In this document: one piece after another, positions 1 to 7,162 of the stretch
Layout: the number at the start of each line of letters is the position of its first letter
Numbering within the stretch: the first letter of the stretch is position 1
DNA from: CAYZHM01 sp964478225
GTDB taxonomy: Bacteria; Pseudomonadota; Alphaproteobacteria; Micavibrionales; Micavibrionaceae
Assembly: GCA_964478225.1 (NCBI GenBank)
Contig: CAYZHM010000009.1
Span: 1 to 62,838 of the forward strand
Direction of reading: 5' to 3'
Length of the DNA stretch: 62,838 nt
Position numbers and translations under genes: made by a program
The notes under the pieces: model-generated
Told to the model about the DNA's origin: nothing
What the model saw: only the letters and a program-made list of their open reading frames with translations
Databases searched by the model: none

Positions 1-40
1 TTTTTAAAAAAAGAATTTTTTTTTGAATTGATTTTTTTTG

Positions 41-74
41 AAATAAAAAAAACCCGGAAAGAATCATCCGGGTT
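41..74 (-). terminator. Rho-independent terminator after rpsT
   Basis: On the minus strand an 8-bp stem (AACCCGGA at 51-58 against TCCGGGTT at 67-74, 8-nt loop) is followed by a U-rich run encoded by 41-50. It lies about 50 bases past the rpsT stop. A weaker hairpin (GCGGT/ACCGC, 95-113) sits between the two and may assist. Confidence 0.8.
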
Positions 75-123
75 TGTCTATAAAAACTAAAACAGCGGTA
101 ATAAAAAAACCGCAGATTGTTTT

Positions 124-387
124 TTATTTAATCGCCTTAACGCGAGCAGAAAGACGTGACATTTTTCTCGCCGCTGTGTTTTTGTGAAGAAGGCCTTTGG
201 CCACTGCACGAAGAATTTCTGGCTGAGCTTTTTGAAGAGCGGCCGCTGCATCTTTAGCACTACCCGCACCAATCGCCATTTCAACTTTTTTAATAAACGT
301 GCGCATACGACTCTTGCGAGCACCATTTACAATCGCCCGTCTTTCGTTGCGTCTTACACGTTTTACTGCAGAGTCATGGTTTGCCAT
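124..387 (-). CDS. rpsT: 30S ribosomal protein S20
   Basis: S20 binds 16S rRNA early in assembly of the small ribosomal subunit. The 87-residue product begins MANHDSAVKRVRRNERR, the standard S20 start, and continues with the Lys/Arg-rich helices and the Ala-rich middle (AKDAAAALQKAQ) of the family; the length is normal. It has its own strong promoter at 441-469 and a terminator just after it. In many alphaproteobacteria rpsT lies between fpg and dnaA; fpg is present here and the dnaA side lies outside the window. Family assignment is secure. Confidence 0.98.
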   Translation of the reverse strand: MANHDSAVKRVRRNERRAIVNGARKSRMRTFIKKVEMAIGAGSAKDAAAALQKAQPEILRAVAKGLLHKNTAARKMSRLSARVKAIK

Positions 388-440
388 GTTTCAATTCCAA
401 TCCTATATATCTAAAAATTCCCAATAATTTGGATGCCCGT

Positions 441-469
441 ATATAAGTGTGATTGCCGGGTTTTGTCAA
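441..469 (-). promoter_or_regulatory. Sigma-70 promoter of rpsT
   Basis: Minus strand TTGACA (464-469), 17-base spacer, TTATAT (441-446). A perfect -35 box with near-consensus -10, about 50 bases upstream of the rpsT ATG. Matches a housekeeping promoter for a highly expressed gene. Confidence 0.75.
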
Positions 470-522
470 GATAAAAGCTGGAAAAGCCTGATAACTTGCC
501 CGCATGAAGCGTGATCCAGCCG

Positions 523-894
523 CTAACCGGCTGGTTGCAGTAGAAAAACGAGCTTGTTATAGCCTTCTTGAGGCTCAAAACTCAAAGTCAATATCTCACG
601 CTCACGCACAAAAGAGCCCGGCTTTTTGCCTGCTTTCCATCCAAATTCAGGCAAGATTTTGTTATAAAAGTCGAGCGCCTGTTCGGGGCTAACATTATTC
701 ATCACAGCCACCGCTTCAACTATCCGCCCTTGCGGTTTATCAAACACCGAGGCATCGGAAACCGACTCTTCCAACCCTGGCATTAAGGGCATATCTGGAA
801 TGGTTTCAAAAAAGCGGCCTTCGGCAAACCCAGGCGAAGAAATCGCCAAAAAGCACACCACCACAATCAAAACAATCAAACGAGACATAGTCAT
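523..894 (-). CDS. Small exported protein of unknown function
   Basis: 123 residues starting MTMSRLIVLIVVVCFLAISS. An N-terminal hydrophobic signal peptide appears to be cleaved near GFAEG. The mature part has a conserved-looking block (SPEQALDFYNKILPEFGW, then EREILTLSFEP) that resembles a small alpha/beta domain, and it ends LLQPAG. The open frame extends far upstream inside fpg, but the ATG at 894 has AGGTGA eight bases ahead and gives a clean signal peptide, so that start is chosen. It follows fpg by ten bases on the same strand, so the two are probably co-transcribed. I do not recognise the family; periplasmic location is inferred from the signal peptide only. Confidence 0.75.
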   Translation of the reverse strand: MTMSRLIVLIVVVCFLAISSPGFAEGRFFETIPDMPLMPGLEESVSDASVFDKPQGRIVEAVAVMNNVSPEQALDFYNKILPEFGWKAGKKPGSFVREREILTLSFEPQEGYNKLVFLLQPAG

Positions 895-904
895 GAGTCT
901 TACT

Positions 905-1750
905 TCACCTTTGCGTATTTGAACAGTAAAAACTCGAACGCCCAGCTTGAATAATCCTGTAAGTACAAATCTCAATACTTTTCTTCTCGCAACAACGCCT
1001 ACAAACCTCTCCTTCCCGATCATAAACATCAAAAGAATGCTGAAAATACCCCATCGATCCATCAGTCAATTTATGATCACGCAGCGAGCTGCCGCCTGAC
1101 TGAATCGCATCGTTCAAAACCTCAACAATTGAGTGCGCCAGCACGCCCGCCTCATCCTCATTCACATCATTCGCCTTGCGTAATGGATGGATTTTTGCCC
1201 GGTACAACGCCTCGCATGCATAGATATTGCCCACACCTGCAACCACCTTCTGATCAAGCAAGGCATTCTTGATCGGCCCTTTACGTGATCGCAGATTCTC
1301 CCGCAGCACGGAACCATTAAAACCATTGCCCAGCGGCTCTGGCCCCATATCACAAAACGGCCGCTCACTCTCCCAATTCTCGGCGTCAACCAGATACATC
1401 ATGCCAAACCGGCGCGGATCATTAAACGCAATACGCTCTCCGCCCGACATGGTAAATATGACGTGATCATGTTTGGCACAGCCATAAGCCTCATCGGGCC
1501 CAAAAATCTTGACGCTCCCGCTCATACCCAAATGCCAAACAAAAGCGTGTCCACTATCATTCTGCCCGATCAAATATTTTCCCCGCCGGATAAGACGCAA
1601 AATCTTGCGCCCGCCGATAGCATGTTCAAATCCATCACATACAGGAATGCGCAAATCCCGTCGCCGCACATCCACACAGCGCACAACACAACCCTCCATG
1701 ACAGGAACCAACCCCCGCCGCACAGTTTCAACTTCAGGCAATTCAGGCAT
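905..1750 (-). CDS. mutM: Formamidopyrimidine-DNA glycosylase (MutM/Fpg) with altered zinc finger
   Basis: Bifunctional DNA glycosylase/AP lyase that removes 8-oxoguanine and ring-opened purines. The 281 residues start MPELPEVETV, with the catalytic Pro and Glu at the N-terminus; the conserved Lys is near residue 58 (RRGKYL), the helix-two-turn-helix contains GVGNIYA near 172-178, and DNA-binding segments follow. The C-terminal zinc finger departs from C-x2-C-x16-C-x2-C: Cys250, Cys253 and Cys276 are present, but the fourth position is Thr279 and the spacing between pairs is 22 instead of 16. The finger Arg (QAGRSSFYC) is kept. A small exported protein follows on the same strand. Function is secure; whether zinc still binds is open. 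Confidence 0.96.
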   Translation of the reverse strand: MPELPEVETVRRGLVPVMEGCVVRCVDVRRRDLRIPVCDGFEHAIGGRKILRLIRRGKYLIGQNDSGHAFVWHLGMSGSVKIFGPDEAYGCAKHDHVIFTMSGGERIAFNDPRRFGMMYLVDAENWESERPFCDMGPEPLGNGFNGSVLRENLRSRKGPIKNALLDQKVVAGVGNIYACEALYRAKIHPLRKANDVNEDEAGVLAHSIVEVLNDAIQSGGSSLRDHKLTDGSMGYFQHSFDVYDREGEVCRRCCEKKSIEICTYRIIQAGRSSFYCSNTQR

Positions 1751-1814
1751 GACTTATATATAGGTGAATGTGGCAACACTGAAAAGTCTAAGAAGCCAAT
1801 CACAAATCTCATAA

Positions 1815-1936
1815 TGGAAAAAGAAAACCGGCCCTAAGGCCGGCGAAGAGTTACGTGTGTGGGGATTTATAAAAGACATACCTCAAAAATTCCTATCCCG
1901 AAGGACCGGTATTATGAATAATATATGTACAATTAT
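1815..1936 (-). ncRNA. Candidate small RNA (or fpg leader)
   Basis: A minus-strand promoter (1943-1970) is followed after about 110 bases by a clear Rho-independent terminator (CCGGCC 1828-1833, loop CTAA, GGCCGG 1838-1843, U-rich tail at 1818-1827), with no convincing coding gene between. The predicted RNA of about 120 nt has a 7-bp stem with one mismatch capped by a UUCG tetraloop (1892-1909) and a single-stranded CCCCACAC stretch. Because fpg starts at 1750, read-through could make this an attenuated leader for fpg instead of a free-standing RNA. No known RNA family is recognised. Confidence 0.45.
1818..1843 (-). terminator. Terminator of the candidate small RNA
   Basis: Minus strand: perfect 6-bp GC stem (CCGGCC/GGCCGG), 4-nt loop, then TTTTCTTTTT. 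It lies between the divergent promoter pair at 1943-2070 and fpg. Confidence 0.7.
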
Positions 1937-1942
1937 GTGCTT

Positions 1943-1970
1943 TTTATAGCAGATAATTCTTGAAAGTCAA
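1943..1970 (-). promoter_or_regulatory. Sigma-70 promoter reading toward fpg
   Basis: Minus strand TTGACT (1965-1970), 16-base spacer, TATAAA (1943-1948). Start of transcription would be near 1936. It drives the candidate small RNA and possibly fpg. Confidence 0.6.
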
Positions 1971-2041
1971 GGAAAATAATATAAAAAATAGCAGACATTA
2001 TATATTTTATAGTGTCATGCATTTACATATGTATTTTTTTG

Positions 2042-2070
2042 TGGACAGGCCTTTTTTAACAGTCTATAAA
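2042..2070 (+). promoter_or_regulatory. Sigma-70 promoter of the XRE/methyltransferase/SemiSWEET operon
   Basis: TGGACA (2042-2047), 17-base spacer, TATAAA (2065-2070); transcription would begin near 2077, leaving a leader of about 24 bases before the ATG at 2101. It diverges from the promoter at 1943-1970. Confidence 0.65.
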
Positions 2071-2100
2071 TCATGCATCATACAACCATGGGAACAGAAA

Positions 2101-2745
2101 ATGCCAACGATTGAACAGATCAGAGCTGCCCGCGCTTTACTTGACTGGAGCCAATCCGACCTCGCGGATCAGGCAGGCTTGTCCCAAACTGGCATCGCAC
2201 GTATCGAAAACGGTACAAACAAGCCCAATACCCAAACATTGGAAAAAATCAGCGCCGCATTTGAGAATGCAAATATTGAATTTTTAGGCAGTTCTGGCGT
2301 CCGAAAAATGCCTGAAGGTGCCGTAGATATCTACAACGGTCACGAAGGCTTTGTTGAGTTTTTGGTTGACGTATACGAAACACTTAAACTGGCAGCAAAC
2401 GACAGAGAAGTGGTTGTAAACAACGTAAACGAAAATGAATTCTTAAGATGGGAAAAGGACTACGCAAAAACTCATCAGGAAAGAATGGAAAATATACAAG
2501 CCCAGTATAAAATCATTGTCGAAGAGGGCGATCAAAACCTTATCGCAAGCAAGTATGCGGAATATCGCTGCATCCCAAAGACAGTATTTAGCCCCCTATC
2601 GTATTATATATACGGGAACAAAGCTGCCCTAATTGATTTCCAAAAAGACAGCGTGACTGTCTTCGTAATTAACAGTAAATCTGTATCCAACTTCTACAGA
2701 GAAGAATTTAAAAGAATATGGTCTAAAGCAAAAACTGCTGAGTAA
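2101..2745 (+). CDS. XRE-family transcriptional regulator with C-terminal sensor-like domain
   Basis: 214 residues starting MPTIEQIRAARALLDWSQ. Residues about 5-60 form a classical XRE helix-turn-helix (LDWSQSDLADQAGLSQTGIARIENG). The remaining 150 residues, after an AVDIYNGHEGFVEFL segment, resemble the ligand-binding domains attached to some TrmB/phage-type regulators (VVVNNVNENEFLRWEKDY, YRCIPKTVF, AALIDF, VFVINSK); this is a weak resemblance. The open frame extends to 1960, but the predicted transcript begins near 2077, so the ATG at 2101 is taken. Six bases separate it from the EgtD-like gene, implying one operon. It probably controls its own operon. The base composition is more AT-rich than the surrounding core genes. 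Confidence 0.85.
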   Translation: MPTIEQIRAARALLDWSQSDLADQAGLSQTGIARIENGTNKPNTQTLEKISAAFENANIEFLGSSGVRKMPEGAVDIYNGHEGFVEFLVDVYETLKLAANDREVVVNNVNENEFLRWEKDYAKTHQERMENIQAQYKIIVEEGDQNLIASKYAEYRCIPKTVFSPLSYYIYGNKAALIDFQKDSVTVFVINSKSVSNFYREEFKRIWSKAKTAE

Positions 2746-2751
2746 ATATAA

Positions 2752-3804
2752 ATGAGTAACCCAAATCAAAATCTTAGCCCTCTTAACGATGACGGAGACG
2801 AACTCGATGTCTCCGAATCAACTGTTCCCTGGAACGAACTGTTCACCAGAGACGTCATCGACCATAAAAAACATCAAAAAGAGGGTGGATTAGGACAATG
2901 GGAATATTCGGACCCCAAAGACTCCGCCGACCCCGTACGTGGCTCCTCTCTATGGATTGAGTTTTTAAGAGATCATCCCGAATATTATATCCCTAGTACT
3001 GAGATGAGTTTGGCATTCCAGGCTTCTTTTAAATTGCCTCGCCTCATCACAGAACCAATCGTTTTTGCATTCTTGGGAATGGGTAACAAATACGCCTTCA
3101 AACGAAAAGACCTTGCCCTTACAAAACAATTTAGACAAGTAGTCGCAGCCACATGCTATGACATTAGTATAGAATACCTTAACGACTCTATACCTGCGTT
3201 GCGAAGAGCAAGACCGTCCTCCATAGCTGGCGCATTTCAAGCTGACATTTTTAAGCCTTTTGATATTCCAATACATAGAGCCAATAAAGCCAAGCGGCTC
3301 GCCACACTATTTGGACTGACGCTGTTTAACACAGAGATTAAACGAGACGCCAATAGAGATCTCATACGTCCCGACAAACAAGTACAAGAAAGACTCCGCG
3401 CAATCAGGTCATCCTTGCAACTTGGAGATTTTTTCGTCACAACACACGATGGCAACATGGATCAGCAAAAAGTAGAAAGAGCCTACGCAGGGCAAGCTGA
3501 CTTCGCATGCAATCTAGCGCATAGAATAAAACGAGACACCCCATACAAAACTATAAGAACGGACAATGAAGATTTCAGGGTAGAATTTGACCAACAAAGT
3601 GGAATTCTATGTCATTACCTAACCTTGGATTTCAATGAGAATGGCGGAGCCGAAGAATATCTGATCAACGTTTCTCCTAAATATTCGCGGGAAGATTTTG
3701 AAAAACTATGCGAATCCTCTGGTTTCACATCAAGAATGCACCTTGAAGAAAATGGGGTTTATCTACACGCATTAGAAGCTGTAGAATACACCCCAGGAAC
3801 ATGA
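2752..3804 (+). CDS. Divergent EgtD-like SAM-dependent N-methyltransferase (Methyltransf_33)
   Basis: 350 residues. Recognised by alignment from memory to EgtD, the histidine alpha-N-methyltransferase of ergothioneine synthesis: SSLWIEFLRDHPEYYIPSTE (65-84) matches the EgtD substrate-lid segment with PEYYPTRTE; LGMG (108-111) sits at the SAM glycine loop; Asp137 at the acidic SAM-ribose position; LFGLTLFN ending at Asn193 matches FLGSTIGN; LQLGDFFVTTHDGNMD (222-237) matches LQPGDSLLLGTDLVKD; and the tail NVSPKYSREDFEKLCESSGF matches EVSCKFRPENVVAELAEAGL. The Glu that in EgtD holds the histidine imidazole is Asn306 here while the following Ser308 is kept, so the substrate may differ. No EgtB-like sulfoxide synthase is nearby. 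Its stop overlaps the SemiSWEET start (ATGA). Confidence 0.7.
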   Translation: MSNPNQNLSPLNDDGDELDVSESTVPWNELFTRDVIDHKKHQKEGGLGQWEYSDPKDSADPVRGSSLWIEFLRDHPEYYIPSTEMSLAFQASFKLPRLITEPIVFAFLGMGNKYAFKRKDLALTKQFRQVVAATCYDISIEYLNDSIPALRRARPSSIAGAFQADIFKPFDIPIHRANKAKRLATLFGLTLFNTEIKRDANRDLIRPDKQVQERLRAIRSSLQLGDFFVTTHDGNMDQQKVERAYAGQADFACNLAHRIKRDTPYKTIRTDNEDFRVEFDQQSGILCHYLTLDFNENGGAEEYLINVSPKYSREDFEKLCESSGFTSRMHLEENGVYLHALEAVEYTPGT

Positions 3805-4106
3805 CAAACTACGTAGAAATCATCGGATTTTTAGCAGGTTCTTTAACAGCGCTCAGCACGCTGCCTCAATCTATTAAAATAGTCCGTACAAAAAAAACTG
3901 AAGACATCTCAATGGCAACTTTAATCTGCCTCAACTTATCATATTTGTTTTGGCTTATTTACGGATTTATTTTAAGCCTCTATTCAATCATATTTTGGAA
4001 TATACTGGCTCTCTGCCTAGGCACGTTCATTGTAACTCTAAAAATATTTATATGGCCTTCAAGCAACAACGCACACGAAAATTACAATAAAAAAACCCCG
4101 CAATAA
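3801..4106 (+). CDS. SemiSWEET-type small transporter (PQ-loop)
   Basis: 101 residues, three predicted membrane helices (about 5-25, 38-60, 64-84). The PQ-loop signature STLPQSIKIVRTKKTEDIS (19-37), the conserved Trp51 (LFWLIYG) and Asn67 (FWNILAL) are typical of bacterial SemiSWEETs, which work as homodimers moving sugars or other small solutes down their gradient. Translationally coupled to the EgtD-like gene by an ATGA overlap, so the carried solute may be the product or substrate of that enzyme (inference). The hydrophilic tail and stop codon run into the downstream terminator hairpin, the TAA being in its loop. Confidence 0.88.
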   Translation: MTNYVEIIGFLAGSLTALSTLPQSIKIVRTKKTEDISMATLICLNLSYLFWLIYGFILSLYSIIFWNILALCLGTFIVTLKIFIWPSSNNAHENYNKKTPQ

Positions 4107-4117
4107 GCGGGGTTTTT
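4091..4117. terminator. Bidirectional terminator between SemiSWEET gene and groEL
   Basis: AAAAACCCCGC (4091-4101), loop AATAA, GCGGGGTTTTT (4107-4117): an 11-bp stem with A-run before and T-run after, working for both convergent operons. The SemiSWEET stop codon lies in the loop. Confidence 0.9.
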
Positions 4118-4137
4118 CTTGATTCTTAAGAGGCGGC

Positions 4138-5787
4138 TTAGAAATCCATACCGCCCATACCACCCATGCCGCCCATACCGCCAGCACCAGCAGAACCTTT
4201 GTCATCTTGCGGAGCTTCGGTGATGATGGCTTCGGTCGTGATCAACAACGATGATACGGACGCAGCATCCTGCAAAGCCGTACGCACAACCTTCACCGGG
4301 TCAATGATACCAGCCTTGACCAGATCACAGAACTCACCAGCCTGCGCGTCATAGCCATAGTTATTGTCTTTCTGCTCCAAAAGCTTGCCAACAATAACCG
4401 AGCCTTCCGCACCGGCGTTCTCCGCAATCTGACGGATCGGCGCCTGGATCGCGCGGCGGATAATATCGATACCCACATTCTGGTCATCGTTATCGCCTTT
4501 AAGATCCTTCAGCGCACGTGTCGCATACAAAAGAGCAGTACCGCCGCCGGCAATAATGCCTTCTTCAACGGCCGCACGTGTCGCATGCAATGCATCGTCC
4601 ACACGGTCCTTACGCTCTTTCACTTCAACTTCAGTTGCACCACCAACACGAAGAACAGCCACACCGCCTGACAATTTCGCCAAACGTTCCTGCAGCTTTT
4701 CCTTATCGTAATCGGATGTTGTTTCTTCAACCTGACGGCGAATCTGGGCACATCTTGCTTCAATGTCCTTCTTCGCCCCAGAACCATCAACAATTGTTGT
4801 ATCATCCTTGGTAATGGTCACTTTCTTGGCCGTACCGAGCATATCAATCGTGACATTCTCAAGCTTGATACCAAGATCTTCGGATATAACCTGACCGGCA
4901 GTCAAAAGCGCAATGTCTTCGAGCATCGCCTTACGACGATCACCAAAACCAGGCGCCTTCACAGCGGCAACTTTCAATCCACCGCGCAACTTGTTCACAA
5001 CCAGTGTCGCCAAAGATTCGCCTTCAACATCCTCCGCCACAATCAACAACGGACGACCGGACTGCACAACAGCTTCCAAAATCGGCAACATCGCTTGCAG
5101 ACTACCCAGCTTGCTTTCATGCAATAAGATGTACGGGTTCTCAAGAACAACCTGCATCTTGTCCGCATCCGTAATGAAATACGGCGACAGATAACCACGG
5201 TCAAACTGCATGCCTTCTACGATCTCAAGTTCGTTGTCCAAAGACTTGGCTTCTTCGACTGTAATCACGCCTTCATTACCAACCTTGTCCATCGCTTCTG
5301 CCAACATCTGGCCAATCTCGGCCTCGCCGTTTGCAGAAATAGTTCCAATTTGCTTGATCTCGTCATTAGACTTCACGTTCTTTCCACGCTTTTTAAGATC
5401 TTCAACCACCACCATAACAGCTTGGTCAATCCCGCGCTTCAGATCCATCGGATTGCGTCCGGCAGATACCGCCTTCACGCCTTCACGAACGATAGATTGC
5501 GCCAGAACGGTCGCTGTTGTAGTCCCATCACCAGAGTGATCGTTGGCTTTGCTTGCCACTTCACGGATCAACTGCGCGCCCAGATTTTGCTGGCGGTTGG
5601 TCAATTGAATTTCCTTGGCAACCGTAACGCCGTCTTTGGTCGTGCGCGGCGCACCGAACGATTTTTCAATCAATACGTTGCGTCCTTTTGGACCCAGCGT
5701 CACTTTTACCGCGTTCGCAATAATGTCCACGCCTTTGAGGACCTCATTACGAGCTTTTTCATCAAACATTACATCTTTTGCAGACAT
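4138..5787 (-). CDS. groEL: Chaperonin GroEL (60 kDa)
   Basis: Folds proteins in a double-ring cavity with GroES and ATP in the cytoplasm. 549 residues, normal length. It has the N-terminal MSAKDVMFDEKARNEVLKG, the ATP-site segment GDGTTTATVLAQ near 86-97, the apical domain, and the GGMGGMGGMGGMDF tail. The gene follows groES by 31 bases and carries AGGAG ahead of its ATG. The operon is controlled by the CIRCE element at 6194-6220. Confidence 0.99.
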   Translation of the reverse strand: MSAKDVMFDEKARNEVLKGVDIIANAVKVTLGPKGRNVLIEKSFGAPRTTKDGVTVAKEIQLTNRQQNLGAQLIREVASKANDHSGDGTTTATVLAQSIVREGVKAVSAGRNPMDLKRGIDQAVMVVVEDLKKRGKNVKSNDEIKQIGTISANGEAEIGQMLAEAMDKVGNEGVITVEEAKSLDNELEIVEGMQFDRGYLSPYFITDADKMQVVLENPYILLHESKLGSLQAMLPILEAVVQSGRPLLIVAEDVEGESLATLVVNKLRGGLKVAAVKAPGFGDRRKAMLEDIALLTAGQVISEDLGIKLENVTIDMLGTAKKVTITKDDTTIVDGSGAKKDIEARCAQIRRQVEETTSDYDKEKLQERLAKLSGGVAVLRVGGATEVEVKERKDRVDDALHATRAAVEEGIIAGGGTALLYATRALKDLKGDNDDQNVGIDIIRRAIQAPIRQIAENAGAEGSVIVGKLLEQKDNNYGYDAQAGEFCDLVKAGIIDPVKVVRTALQDAASVSSLLITTEAIITEAPQDDKGSAGAGGMGGMGGMGGMDF

Positions 5788-5818
5788 ATCAATTCTCCTT
5801 GTACTTTTTAAATTTCAA

Positions 5819-6118
5819 TTAAGCAGCGATGATCCCGATAATATCGGACTCTTTCATCACCATGAGCTCTTCGCCATCGATCGTCACTTCCGTGCCGGCC
5901 CATTTTGAAAAGATAACCTTGTCACCGGCTTTCACATCCAACGGACGCACATCGCCATTGTCATTCACATGACCCGAACCGACGGCAATAATCTCGCCTT
6001 CCATCGGCTTTTCGGCTGCGCTATCAGGAATAATAATGCCCCCTTTGGTTTTCAGATCGGCTTCAATGCGGCGCACCAAAACCCGGTCATGTAGAGGACG
6101 GAATTTCATTTTTGCCAT
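5819..6118 (-). CDS. groES: Co-chaperonin GroES
   Basis: Lid of the GroEL cage. 99 residues starting MAKMKFRPLHDRVLVRR, with the mobile loop (KTKGGIIIPDSAAEKPMEG) and C-terminal ESDIIGII. An in-frame start further up at 6151 exists, but the ATG at 6118 has AGGAG at the right distance and matches the family start. First gene of the groESL operon, with CIRCE between the promoter and the start. Confidence 0.98.
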   Translation of the reverse strand: MAKMKFRPLHDRVLVRRIEADLKTKGGIIIPDSAAEKPMEGEIIAVGSGHVNDNGDVRPLDVKAGDKVIFSKWAGTEVTIDGEELMVMKESDIIGIIAA

Positions 6119-6193
6119 TTTATGGTCTCCTTTTGGTTTTTTGTTAAACAACCGGGGTTATAAAGTCCTGTTTCAAGAGCAACTTAAAACCCC

Positions 6194-6220
6194 TTAGCAC
6201 TCATCAATCATGAGTGCTAA
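6194..6220. promoter_or_regulatory. CIRCE operator (HrcA-binding)
   Basis: TTAGCACTC (6194-6202), nine bases, GAGTGCTAA (6212-6220): a perfect 9-9-9 CIRCE inverted repeat. HrcA represses groESL through this site when chaperonin is abundant. It lies immediately downstream of the -10 box. Confidence 0.97.
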
Positions 6221-6222
6221 TA

Positions 6223-6251
6223 TATCTAATGGAGCTGGATTAACTTTTCAA
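6223..6251 (-). promoter_or_regulatory. Vegetative promoter of groESL
   Basis: Minus strand TTGAAA (6246-6251), 17-base spacer, TAGATA (6223-6228), directly upstream of CIRCE. The layout points to HrcA repression of a vegetative promoter instead of sole control by sigma-32. Confidence 0.7.
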
Positions 6252-6258
6252 GTGAAAA

Positions 6259-7026
6259 CTAGACCAATTGGGCCTGTAAATAGGCCGGGACGGCCTGCGC
6301 TTCGCAATAAAAGGGCTCCCGCGCCTTGATTTCATCCCGGCGATCATTAATTTTGGCCATTCTGACAAATTCATAAAATGGCTTGAGTTGAGGCCTGGGC
6401 AATTGCACATACACAGCATCCGAGCAAGATTGATCCTTAAACACAGCATCGCAAACCCTTTTTGCCCGTTTCACATGAGCAATCTCGTTAAAATCCTGAC
6501 TCAATCGCCCCACATTAATCCCCGACAAGCGCGATAAAAAAGCGAGCATTATCAAACAATTAGCGCGCGAATACTGTATGTTTTTCGGATCAAGGTTCAT
6601 TGTAAAGGCAGGATCACGTTTCCACGTAAAACCCTCCTCCTCAGGCATGTCATGCTTTTCGCCATTGATATTAACGGGCTTACGGTGTCCCAATTCCCAC
6701 TCCCCGTCCGGATTCACCTTCCCATCAATAGAAAAATACAAAGGAAGCCTGTGTTCTGTCCGCAAATCAGCAAAAACCTTGACCCATTTCTCAAATTTCT
6801 GCCTGGCTTCAGCAGAAATAGGGAAGAAAACAGCGCTATTCGTTAATATTGAGCCTGAATTGGTGCCAAAGGGATCAAATTTACAGGCCCCGCCATAATC
6901 ACAAGCGGACATAAAAGCGCTCGCCGGCGATGCCCCGCCAACAATCCCTCCAAAGACATGGCTTTTAAAGCCAGTATCTTTGTCTGACGCCCGCCCCCAA
7001 GCCACTGCAAATATCGAATTCACCAT
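6259..7026 (-). CDS. Hypothetical protein, 255 residues
   Basis: Starts MVNSIFAVAWGRASDKDTGFKSH at an ATG at 7026; the open frame runs further up to 7101 but the added residues are basic and Cys-rich without a leader pattern. No clear signal peptide. Features seen: an early GGIVGGASPASAFMSACDYGG segment, a Trp/Asp-rich middle (INGEKHDMPEEEGFTWKRDP), and a C-terminal helical part with three Cys (KRVCDAVFKDQSCSDA, PFYCEAQ). The stop is eight bases from the groES -35 box, and usg diverges on the other side. I do not recognise the family. Confidence 0.65.
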   Translation of the reverse strand: MVNSIFAVAWGRASDKDTGFKSHVFGGIVGGASPASAFMSACDYGGACKFDPFGTNSGSILTNSAVFFPISAEARQKFEKWVKVFADLRTEHRLPLYFSIDGKVNPDGEWELGHRKPVNINGEKHDMPEEEGFTWKRDPAFTMNLDPKNIQYSRANCLIMLAFLSRLSGINVGRLSQDFNEIAHVKRAKRVCDAVFKDQSCSDAVYVQLPRPQLKPFYEFVRMAKINDRRDEIKAREPFYCEAQAVPAYLQAQLV

Positions 7027-7162
7027 GGAAATTAAATTATGACAACAAATGCGGGCGTGCAAGAAAAAACGAAACCCACACTCCTTTGTGCACAACAGCA
7101 AATCTTTAGCAAATTTTAGAGCATTTTCATGGTATTATGGAATGATAAACAAAGGAGCAACG

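Noticed and set aside
1828..1905. Possible leader peptide inside the candidate small RNA
   Set aside because: GAGG is only one base from the ATG, too close for a ribosome-binding site, and no run of regulatory codons is seen.
1960..2100. N-terminal extension of the XRE regulator
   Set aside because: It starts upstream of the predicted transcription start and is hydrophobic and AT-rich, unlike XRE N-termini.
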